From an uncultured Oscillospiraceae bacterium (lineage in GTDB: Bacteria; Bacillota; Clostridia; Oscillospirales; Oscillospiraceae), in contig CATZYY010000056.1 in NCBI GenBank assembly GCA_958426425.1, positions 1 through 13,362 of the forward strand: a stretch of 13,362 bases of DNA. The letters run 5' to 3'. Numbering within the stretch: position 1 is the stretch's first letter; each line of letters opens with the position of its first letter. Below the pieces are notes generated by a model. That model was not told the origin of the DNA and made no database searches. It saw nothing but the letters and a program-made list of their open reading frames with translations. Shown here in pieces: positions 6,640 to 12,422 of this stretch. The position numbers and the translations under genes were made by a program.

Positions 6640-8370
6640 TCAGTGAATTTCAATATTGTCGAATCGACTGCCGAATTTCAGCAGATTTTTCAGATTCTCC
6701 TGAGGCGCGGCCTTGGGGGCCTCACCCACCCGCAGCGCCAGCCGCACCGGCTGGCCCACGCTTTCCTCCGCCTCCTCCTGGAGCGCGGTGCGGACCCGGT
6801 CGTTGTCCAACCGGCCGTAAGTGATCTCGTCTGGCGCCCACACAGTCAGAAGGTCTCCCTCCAGCTGTCCGGCACACATGTCCAAAAAGGCCCGGTACAT
6901 CACCGGCAGCCGGCCTTTGCACTTCTCCGCCAGGGTCCGCCACCAGGCCCCGTCACCGGCGCTGACTGCCTGGGCAGCGGACGCCGTCGGCTCCGTCGGA
7001 GCGGATTCCGCTTCCGTCGGCGCGGCAATGGGTGCCGCCTGCTCCGCCGGTATATCAAACACCCGGGCACCGGGTTCCTCCGGCATAGGCGGCTCCTGTG
7101 GCAGCGGCGGTTCCTCCCAGGGCGGCGCCTCCTCTGCGGCGGCAGGTCTGTCCGCCGGCGCTGCCGTTACCGGGGCAGAAGGTACGCCAGGCGCCTCTCC
7201 TCCTCTGGCAGCTGTCCCGGTATTCCCCCGGGAAACCCGCTCCTCCAGCCGGCGAATCCGGGCTTCCAGTGCCGTCAGGTCCCCAGACAGGCTCTCATCG
7301 CACAGCCGCAGCAGGCAAAGCTCCGCGTCGGTGCGCCGGTTGGCACTGTAATAGAGGTCTGCCGCGGCCTTCTGCAGAGTGGTTGCCAGGTAGATTAGTC
7401 GGGCGGCAGAGGTGTTCTTCCCCAGCCGGTCCAATGTGGCGTCGTCATAGCCGCCGGACAGCAGCGCCGCGCCGCCCTCGGGCGCAGTCCGCCGCAGCAG
7501 CAGGTCCCGGACAAGGGTGCTGAGCTCGCCCAGCACCGCGCCTACGTCCTTGCCTCCGGCGTAGAGCTGGTTCAGCAGCAGCAGCGCCCCCTTGGCGTCT
7601 CGGTTTAACACTCGCTCCAGAAGCTGGGCCGTCTGGAGATTTCCCGCCAGGCCCAAGGCCTCCAGCACGGCCCGGCTGTCCACAGTGCCGCCTGCGGCGG
7701 CGCACTGGTCCAGCAGGGAAAGTCCGTCCCGCAGGGCTCCATCCGCCAAGCGGCTCAGCAACTCCGCGCCGTCAGGGGTAAGGTCAATCCCCTCCTGCTT
7801 TGACACGTATTCCAGCCTTCCGGCAATCTCCTTTGGAAGAATCCGCTTGAAGGAAAAACGCTGACACCGGGAGAGAATGGTGGCGGGCACCTTGTGTAGC
7901 TCCGTGGTGGCCAGAATGAACATCAGGTGTTCCGGCGGCTCCTCCAGGATTTTCAGAAGGGCGTTGAAGGCAGCGGTGGAGAGCATATGGACCTCGTCCA
8001 CAATGTAGACCCGCTTTTTCACATTGGCAGGGGCATAAACCGCTTCATCCCGCAGGGCCCGCACCTGGTCCACACCGTTGTTGGAGGCAGCATCCAGCTC
8101 CAGCACATCCAGAAAATTTCCATTTTCGATCCCCAGACACGCCGGGCATTGGCAGCAGGGATCTCCGTTTACCGGCGCCTGGCAATTCACGGCTTTAGCC
8201 AGAATTTTGGCGCAGGTGGTCTTCCCGGTACCCCGTGTGCCGGTAAAGAGATAGGCGTGGGAGGTCCGGCCCTCAGCCACCTGCTTGCGCAGGGTCTCAG
8301 TGATATGGGACTGGCCGATCACGTCGGAAAACGTCTTGGGCCGCCATTTTCGATACAACGCCTGATACAA
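6640..8370 (-). CDS. dnaX: DNA polymerase III subunit gamma/tau
   Basis: 576 residues. This is the clamp-loader ATPase subunit that couples the replicative polymerase to clamp loading. Visible: Walker A GTRGTGKTT (44-52); the zinc module with Cys 63, 72, 75 and 78; Walker B VYIVDEVHML (121-130); sensor 1 LATTE (153-157) and the SRC motif (167-169); domain III to about residue 370; a Pro/Ala/Glu-rich linker (about 400-490); and a C-terminal domain. The start is TTG at 8370: the protein begins at the conserved (M)YQALYRKWRP and GGAGGT lies 6 bases upstream. The frame extends to 8538, but that part reads through the SRP RNA gene and has no homology. I saw no A6G-type slippery heptamer near the linker, so only one product is predicted. 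Confidence 0.97.
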   Translation of the reverse strand: MYQALYRKWRPKTFSDVIGQSHITETLRKQVAEGRTSHAYLFTGTRGTGKTTCAKILAKAVNCQAPVNGDPCCQCPACLGIENGNFLDVLELDAASNNGVDQVRALRDEAVYAPANVKKRVYIVDEVHMLSTAAFNALLKILEEPPEHLMFILATTELHKVPATILSRCQRFSFKRILPKEIAGRLEYVSKQEGIDLTPDGAELLSRLADGALRDGLSLLDQCAAAGGTVDSRAVLEALGLAGNLQTAQLLERVLNRDAKGALLLLNQLYAGGKDVGAVLGELSTLVRDLLLRRTAPEGGAALLSGGYDDATLDRLGKNTSAARLIYLATTLQKAAADLYYSANRRTDAELCLLRLCDESLSGDLTALEARIRRLEERVSRGNTGTAARGGEAPGVPSAPVTAAPADRPAAAEEAPPWEEPPLPQEPPMPEEPGARVFDIPAEQAAPIAAPTEAESAPTEPTASAAQAVSAGDGAWWRTLAEKCKGRLPVMYRAFLDMCAGQLEGDLLTVWAPDEITYGRLDNDRVRTALQEEAEESVGQPVRLALRVGEAPKAAPQENLKNLLKFGSRFDNIEIH

Positions 8371-8391
8371 ACCAACACCTCCGGGCAAAAA

Positions 8392-8532
8392 CACTCCTCC
8401 GCGGACAGCTGCGGAACCGGCACCCTCGCGGCACATGTGACATCCCGCTGAATGCTGCTCGGTTCCCCGCCTGACATGGTTCACGGGGTCCCATTGCGCG
8501 AGACCGGTTCCGCAGCTGTCTGCGGAGGAGCA
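8392..8532 (-). ncRNA. ffs: Signal recognition particle RNA (small, 4.5S-like)
   Basis: On the minus strand the conserved SRP domain is unmistakable: GTGAACCATGTCAGG, then CGG-GGAA-CCG capped by the GGAA tetraloop (8463-8466), then AGCAGC. The ends (8530-8504 with 8394-8420) form a 27-bp helix with a single mismatch, closing a hairpin-like RNA of about 137-140 nt. There is no room for an Alu domain as in the Bacillus subtilis scRNA, so this is the short type. Five T (8391-8387) follow the closing helix, so the RNA can terminate itself. The RNA binds Ffh to target membrane and secreted proteins. Placement just upstream of dnaX is typical of Firmicutes. The exact ends are approximate. Confidence 0.93.
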
Positions 8533-8547
8533 ATTCATAGCTTTTCT

Positions 8548-8576
8548 ATTTTACTATACGAAACGGGAATTGGCAA
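8548..8576 (-). promoter_or_regulatory. Promoter of ffs-dnaX-ybaB
   Basis: On the minus strand TTGCCA (8576-8571), a 17-base spacer and TAAAAT (8553-8548), five of six matches each. Predicted initiation falls about 10 bases before the SRP RNA helix, implying a short trimmed leader. It is divergent from the tRNA promoter, with a 29-base gap. Confidence 0.65.
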
Positions 8577-8605
8577 CAAAAATTTTTACAGCAGAAAAAA
8601 CAGAC

Positions 8606-8633
8606 TTTACAACGGAAGAAAATATGGTATAAT
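8606..8633 (+). promoter_or_regulatory. Promoter of the tRNA-Ala gene
   Basis: TTTACA (8606-8611), a 16-base spacer and a perfect TATAAT (8628-8633). The leader to the tRNA is about 100 bases, with a possible 8-bp hairpin near 8647-8672 (GGTCAAAA against TTTTGGCC). I see no coding content in 8640-8738. Confidence 0.65.
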
Positions 8634-8738
8634 ATCATTTGCGCCGGTCAAAAGCGCCGTAGTTTTGGCCCCAGTCAGGTACTGTGCGGCAGACAGATAT
8701 TCATAGGATACCCAATCTTGTTTTTAACAATCAAATAT

Positions 8739-8814
8739 GGGCCTATAGCTCAGCTGGGAGAGCGTACGGTTCGCATCCGTAAGGTCGTCGGTTCGATCCC
8801 GATTAGGTCCACCA
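8739..8814 (+). tRNA. tRNA-Ala, anticodon CGC
   Basis: A complete 76-base cloverleaf with encoded CCA (8812-8814). The acceptor stem GGGCCTA pairs with TAGGTCC and has the G3:U70 wobble that marks alanine tRNAs. The D-arm is GCTC/GAGC. The anticodon stem TACGG/CCGTA encloses loop TTCGCAT, giving anticodon CGC, which reads GCG. The T-arm is GTCGG-TTCGATC-CCGAT. The gene is intact, so the adjacent element has not replaced its 3' end. Confidence 0.95.
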
Positions 8815-8815
8815 C

Positions 8816-8853
8816 ACTCGGGAGATCTCGTTTTGAGATCTCCCGAGTTTTTT
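8816..8853 (+). terminator. Rho-independent terminator after tRNA-Ala
   Basis: A perfect 14-bp stem (8816-8829 with 8835-8848), 5-base loop, ending in six T (8848-8853). It begins one base after the encoded CCA. It is followed after 7 bases by the recombinase stop codon, so it lies at or inside the element boundary. Confidence 0.9.
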
Positions 8854-8860
8854 CATACTT

Positions 8861-10459
8861 TCAGGATGCGCGATAGTACACACTCTGGTCCCCTTCCGGA
8901 TGCAGGAAGTCAAAGAACTGTGTGACACTGATTTTGAATTCCACTTCGATTTCAAAATTCTTCCCGATATTCACCCGCTCAATGAGCTGCCGCAGGATCA
9001 TCTTCTTTCCCTCGATACTACTCCCCGCATACAGGTCGGCCCAGGACATGATCTTGTCATACTCCTTTTGAACGGCAACGGCAGAGCTCTTCAGATCAGC
9101 CGCTTTTTCCTTGGCCTGTTCCAATTCCTGGGCCAGCGCTGCCAGTTTGCTTCGGGTGTCCTCTATCATCTCGCCGAGGATATCCGCTCCAAAACTGCCA
9201 GTCCCATTGATGGTTTTGATGATCTCTTTCTTGTAGCTCTCCAGCTCCCGTTCTGCGGCGGCATGGAGTTTCTCCAGATTCGCCACTGAACTGTTTGCCA
9301 GTTGGAGTTCTTTTTCCCGCTGCTTTTGAATGAGCTGGCTCCTGGGTGCAGTCTTCACCCGCTCAAAGAGTTGAATGACGATCTTATCAATAATGCCGTC
9401 CAGTTTCTCGCCGGAATAGCCTGTCTGTCCGTCACAGTCCTGAGGATGGCGGATCTTGTAGTGGCAGGCGTATCGGATACGGGTTTCCCGTTTGGGCTCA
9501 CCCTTGGCGCGTCTGCCGCTGCTGGTGGTCAGCACCAGCTTAGAACCGCAGTGGGCACAGTAGACCATCCCTGAGAGCAGCGCCTTCCCCTTGGAGTTAA
9601 AAGGCACCTCATTGTGGTGCATTGTCCTGGCTTCCATCAACTCCTGTGCCCGCTCATACAGATCCAGAGGAACGATTTGCAGCTCCGGAAAGATTTCTGA
9701 TCGTGTTTCCCCACTGCGCAGGATTCCCACATACATGATGTTCTTCAGCATTTTGATGATGGTGGTATTGGCGAAGTTGGTCCCCTTTCGGTTGAGATAG
9801 CCGTTGTTATATAGCCACCGGGACAACCGCTGTGCGCCGAATCCCTCATAGACATATTTTTCAAAGATGATGCGCACCACCGCAGCTTCATCCGGGTCAA
9901 TCAGAATTTCGTTGACTTCGTGATTCTTTTTATTGAAGCGCCCCTGCTTTTCCAGGCGGTATCCATAAGGAACGATCCCGCCGCGGAACCTCCCCTCCTG
10001 CACGATTTGCGAAAGGCGTGTCTTTGTTCGGGCAGAGGTTTTGAGGCTCTCGCCGGAGGCCTGCCAGTAACGGATATAGTTCAGCAGTTTGTCGATATGA
10101 TCGTCCATCTTCTGCTGCCCTTCCATTGCGCTCCACACTTCGATTCCGTTGCGGATGAACCACTCTACTACGAAGGGTGTCTCATCGTCCCGCCGCCCCA
10201 GGCGGTCGAACATGAACACCAGCAGGATGTCAAACTTCCGTTCCTCAGCGTCCTGGCGGATCTCTTGAATCGCGTCGCGGTCAGCGGCAGCCACCTTGAA
10301 ACCCGAGACACCTTTTTCCGCAAATTCTTTGATGATCGTCCATCCCTGGCTTTCCGCAAATTCACGGCAGTATTGTTTCTGCATCGGGATATCATCTTTT
10401 TCTACCTGTCCTTTGGTAGAGACTCGATAGAGGCAATATACTCTCTTGTTTTTTTCCAT
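8861..10459 (-). CDS. Large serine recombinase (element integrase)
   Basis: 532 residues. Resolvase catalytic domain at about 6-155, with the nucleophile in YRVST (Ser14) and the arginine-rich FDRLGRR (84-90). The recombinase domain is about 160-285 (GIVPYGYRLE opens it). Next comes a zinc-ribbon with CAHC (Cys301, Cys304), Cys332 and Cys342, a long coiled-coil region of charged helices (about 375-475) and a C-terminal tail. This is the standard order of large serine integrases that integrate and excise elements by two-base-core recombination. Length fits the smaller integrases of gut Firmicutes elements (Tn4451 TnpX is longer, about 700). The ATG at 10459 has AAGGTG 5 bases upstream. The frame is intact with catalytic residues present, so it is likely functional. 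The stop lies next to the tRNA-Ala terminator. Confidence 0.95.
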   Translation of the reverse strand: MEKNKRVYCLYRVSTKGQVEKDDIPMQKQYCREFAESQGWTIIKEFAEKGVSGFKVAAADRDAIQEIRQDAEERKFDILLVFMFDRLGRRDDETPFVVEWFIRNGIEVWSAMEGQQKMDDHIDKLLNYIRYWQASGESLKTSARTKTRLSQIVQEGRFRGGIVPYGYRLEKQGRFNKKNHEVNEILIDPDEAAVVRIIFEKYVYEGFGAQRLSRWLYNNGYLNRKGTNFANTTIIKMLKNIMYVGILRSGETRSEIFPELQIVPLDLYERAQELMEARTMHHNEVPFNSKGKALLSGMVYCAHCGSKLVLTTSSGRRAKGEPKRETRIRYACHYKIRHPQDCDGQTGYSGEKLDGIIDKIVIQLFERVKTAPRSQLIQKQREKELQLANSSVANLEKLHAAAERELESYKKEIIKTINGTGSFGADILGEMIEDTRSKLAALAQELEQAKEKAADLKSSAVAVQKEYDKIMSWADLYAGSSIEGKKMILRQLIERVNIGKNFEIEVEFKISVTQFFDFLHPEGDQSVYYRAS

Positions 10460-10478
10460 GATTGCACCTTGTCCTTTC

Positions 10479-10556
10479 TGGTGTAGGACTGCGGTGCATA
10501 TGGTTTGCTGTCATTCAGTTGTCAAGGTTCATATGCACACACAGTATCCCACACCA
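10479..10556. repeat. Large imperfect inverted repeat upstream of the recombinase
   Basis: Nested complementary blocks share nearly one axis (about 10516-10518): TGGTGT (10479-10484) with ACACCA (10551-10556), ACTG (10488-10491) with CAGT (10542-10545), and a 9-bp core GTGCATATG (10494-10502) with CATATGCAC (10530-10538). The central loop is 27 bases. It occupies most of the 117-base gap between the TnpW-like gene and the recombinase and could be an operator pair, an attenuator or part of an attachment or transfer site. Confidence 0.6.
10497..10525 (-). promoter_or_regulatory. Possible recombinase promoter
   Basis: A perfect TTGACA (10525-10520) with a 17-base spacer to a weak -10, CATATG (10502-10497, three of six matches). 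The -10 coincides with one arm of the 9-bp inverted repeat and the other arm lies 5 bases upstream of the -35, suggesting repressor or activator control if the promoter is real. Confidence 0.35.
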
Positions 10557-10576
10557 CTGGTAAAAAGTCTACTGAA

Positions 10577-10774
10577 TCAAGCATGCTTGTTCAGATTTTC
10601 AAAGTCCTGTGCCATCAACAGCGTCTGCTCAATTTTAGACACCGTATCAGGGTGAGTGATGGTATTTTTGAAGCGGAGGGCAACAATCAGTCCGTCCACC
10701 TTCATCGTGATGTACTCTGTCGGCTCGGTGTATCGGGGATGCTCCCGATTATACATCGCCTGCTGATAACTCAT
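10577..10774 (-). CDS. Small TnpW-like transposon protein
   Basis: 65 residues. A polar N-terminal part is followed by a compact core TEYITMKVDGLIVALRFKNT and a helical tail rich in acidic and amide residues. The core pattern (ITMKxxGxxYxVxLxF, then a helix) is like the small TnpW-type proteins found beside recombinases in Tn4451-like elements. This is a judgement from pattern memory, and the function of the family is not known to me. ATG at 10774 is preferred over 10807 because AAAGGAGG sits 8 bases upstream; that ribosome site overlaps the relaxase stop codon, so the gene is the next cistron of the mobilization operon. A 12-bp perfect palindrome (10578-10589) covers its last codons. Confidence 0.6.
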   Translation of the reverse strand: MSYQQAMYNREHPRYTEPTEYITMKVDGLIVALRFKNTITHPDTVSKIEQTLLMAQDFENLNKHA

Positions 10775-10788
10775 GTGATCATCCTCCT

Positions 10789-12090
10789 TTACATGCTCTG
10801 TTTCCAAGTTAGTTCGTCTTCGTGATCGTCCTCTCTGTGGCCCATGGCGATCTTCAGCTCCCGCTCCTGGAGCAGTACCTTGCGGTCCGTGTGCCGGTGC
10901 ATGGCGGTGGCATCTCTTACGGGATCAGCAGCTTGATCACGCTCCAGAGAGCGGCCAAGCCGGACCAGATCACCTGCAAGACCACCATACCCACCATAGT
11001 CCCCAGCAAGATCAGGGCCAGCCACAGCAGCACAGACATCGCTGTCTCCAGACTGGGAGGCGAAATAGAAATCTCTTTCTTCTTCCCAGCCTGTCGCAGC
11101 AGCCGCTGTACTTCCGCCACATCCCGCGTCAGTGCCTCCATCTGCGCTTGGGTGGGGCACGGCTCCCTCTGGCTGGAAACCTTCCGCAGAAGGGCTGTAT
11201 GGGCCGCTGTGTGCCGCTCCAGCTCGTCCAGCCGGTGGAGCAGCTCCTGCCACTCCTCTTTGCTGGGACAGGTTTGGGCTGGTATCGCGTTCCGCCGCTT
11301 CAATTCCTCCATGGGCAAGCGCTGCCCGGATTCGAAACTCATATTCCATGACCTCCTTGGTGTACTTTTCATCGTGGAGCCGGTCGTCCCGGCACTTCAT
11401 TCCTGTAGGTGTGGTGTAGGTGATGTTCTTCCGGCTGTCCGTCCAGCGTACCTGATACCCCTCACTCTCCATCAGAGAGATGAATTCCTCTCTGGTGGAA
11501 GCATATCGCATGCACTGGTCGATGGTATTTATCAGCCGGAACTTCCAGCTCTCGCCCTTGGCAGCGGAGCGGTATTCCCGACTGCTCATGCCCTTGGCCT
11601 TTCTCTGTTGTTGCTTAGGCAAAACGGAAAGGCTGTGTTTCAGGCAGAGTCCGTCGGAGAGTGTGCGCAGACCGTTCAAGGTGTTGGGCCCCTGGCGGAG
11701 CATCTTCCCGGACTTATAACAGACCGCATTCACAATGAAATGGGAGTGGATGTGTTCAGCGTCCGTGTGGGTGGCGATGAGGACCTCGCTGTCCGGCCAC
11801 GCCTGCTCCGCGAATTCCCGAGCCACCTGGTGCGCCAAGGCTCCGGTGATCTCCTCGTTGGGGGAGAAGGACTGAACATAGTGATAGAACCAGACCGGAC
11901 TGTCCTTCCGGTGCATCTGCCGGGTGGCAAGGAACTCCTGGGCGGCCAGTTGCGGCGTGCAGTTCTGCCCACTGACCAGCTGCCAGCCGTCCTCCTGCTC
12001 TGTTTTCTGCTTTTGGGACACATAACCCGCCACGCCGCGAAGTGCTCCGGCGGATTGCTTCTGGTATTTGATGAATGTGACGGTTGCCAT
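10789..12090 (-). CDS. Relaxase, MOBP/VirD2-like (MobA)
   Basis: 433 residues. Relaxases nick oriT, stay covalently linked to the DNA strand through a tyrosine and lead it into a recipient. The catalytic domain occupies about 1-240; the metal-binding motif HTDAEHIHSHF (108-118) supplies His108, His113, His115 and His117, and candidate tyrosines lie near the N-terminus (Tyr9, Tyr23) and at 69-71. Residues about 262-380 are rich in Ala, Gly, Pro and Ser, while the last 45 (from VRDATAMHRH through GHREDDHEDE) look conserved and helical. ATG at 12090 has GGGAGGT 6 bases upstream and shares one base with the mobC stop (TGATG), so translation is coupled. The codons for residues 250-391 also encode a nested protein in another frame. 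No nonsense codon or frameshift is evident. Confidence 0.9.
   Translation of the reverse strand: MATVTFIKYQKQSAGALRGVAGYVSQKQKTEQEDGWQLVSGQNCTPQLAAQEFLATRQMHRKDSPVWFYHYVQSFSPNEEITGALAHQVAREFAEQAWPDSEVLIATHTDAEHIHSHFIVNAVCYKSGKMLRQGPNTLNGLRTLSDGLCLKHSLSVLPKQQQRKAKGMSSREYRSAAKGESWKFRLINTIDQCMRYASTREEFISLMESEGYQVRWTDSRKNITYTTPTGMKCRDDRLHDEKYTKEVMEYEFRIRAALAHGGIEAAERDTSPNLSQQRGVAGAAPPAGRAGAAHSGPYSPSAEGFQPEGAVPHPSADGGTDAGCGGSTAAAATGWEEERDFYFASQSGDSDVCAAVAGPDLAGDYGGYGGLAGDLVRLGRSLERDQAADPVRDATAMHRHTDRKVLLQERELKIAMGHREDDHEDELTWKQSM
10917..11342 (-). CDS. Nested MobB-like coiled-coil membrane protein
   Basis: 141 residues, read in a different frame and lying wholly inside the relaxase gene. ATG at 11342 has an optimal AAGGAGGT 8 bases upstream; an in-frame ATG at 11372 has none. 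The protein has a polar start, helices of heptad character (WQELLHRLDELERHTAAHTA at 31-50 and MEALTRDVAEVQRLLRQ at 68-84), a basic KKK (87-89) and a strongly hydrophobic C-terminus (101-140) with one or two membrane segments. Codon content and amino-acid balance are more protein-like than those of the relaxase frame over the same bases. In RSF1010 mobB, and in ColE1 mbeB and mbeD, small mobilization proteins are nested in the relaxase gene, and MobB is membrane-associated. By analogy this one would tether the relaxosome to the membrane or coupling protein. No sequence homology to those is claimed. Confidence 0.72.
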   Translation of the reverse strand: MSFESGQRLPMEELKRRNAIPAQTCPSKEEWQELLHRLDELERHTAAHTALLRKVSSQREPCPTQAQMEALTRDVAEVQRLLRQAGKKKEISISPPSLETAMSVLLWLALILLGTMVGMVVLQVIWSGLAALWSVIKLLIP

Positions 12091-12407
12091 CAGCGCACCT
12101 CCCGGTCGGTCAGTTCCTGCAATTTCAGATAGACCTGGCTGAGCGACTGCCACGCATCCCCCAGATGGACTTCCTTGATCCTGCCCATATTGCACAGCAC
12201 CACCAGCTGGTTGATGCTGCGTCCGATGCCCTTGAGTTCATGGGTGATCTCTTTCAGCCCATCGATCACCACCACTCTGTGCCGCAGAGCTGCCGCACGC
12301 ACATAGGCACCCACCGGCATCTGGGACGTTTCCGCTTTTGCTGCAATGCTGTCGTACTGCTCCTGCGTGAGCCGAAGCGTAATCCGCACTTCCTTTTTCT
12401 GTTTCAT
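12090..12407 (-). CDS. MobC-like relaxosome accessory protein
   Basis: 105 residues. It opens with a ribbon-helix-helix-like DNA-binding segment (VRITLRLTQEQYDSIAAKAE, then MPVGAYVRAAAL), followed by the MobC-family pattern with KGIGRSINQLVVL (about 59-71), in which the family has xGxNxNQL. Such proteins bind oriT, help melt the nic region and position the relaxase. The ATG has GGAGGT 5 bases upstream and the stop overlaps the relaxase start. The gene lies between the ATPase and the relaxase, immediately after the hairpin cluster at 12434-12523, which would place it next to a candidate oriT. Confidence 0.85.
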   Translation of the reverse strand: MKQKKEVRITLRLTQEQYDSIAAKAETSQMPVGAYVRAAALRHRVVVIDGLKEITHELKGIGRSINQLVVLCNMGRIKEVHLGDAWQSLSQVYLKLQELTDREVR

Positions 12408-12422
12408 GCGGCACCTCCGTTC

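Noticed and set aside
6201..6653. N-terminal extension of the DUF4127 protein
   Set aside because: It overlaps ybaB out of frame and would bury the lipoprotein signal.
4827..6824. A 665-codon open frame on the plus strand
   Set aside because: It runs antisense to the DUF4127 lipoprotein and ybaB genes, has no ribosome site or recognisable domain, and is explained by the GC-rich codon pattern of the real genes.
6640..8370. Programmed frameshift in dnaX (gamma/tau)
   Set aside because: A search by eye found no slippery A6G-type heptamer near the linker. The only A-rich run (in NVKKRVY) is in the ATPase domain and unsuited to it.
8371..8538. N-terminal extension of dnaX
   Set aside because: The extension reads through the SRP RNA; the conserved N-terminus of DnaX starts at the TTG at 8370, which has a proper ribosome site.
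10789..11342. Relaxase broken by a frameshift into the nested frame
   Set aside because: The relaxase frame remains open past the nested ORF and ends in a plausible conserved tail, and the nested frame has its own optimal ribosome site, so two overlapping genes explain it better.
10822..12132. A 436-codon plus-strand frame across the relaxase
   Set aside because: It is antisense to the relaxase and mobC, has no ribosome site and no protein-like pattern, unlike the same-strand nested frame.
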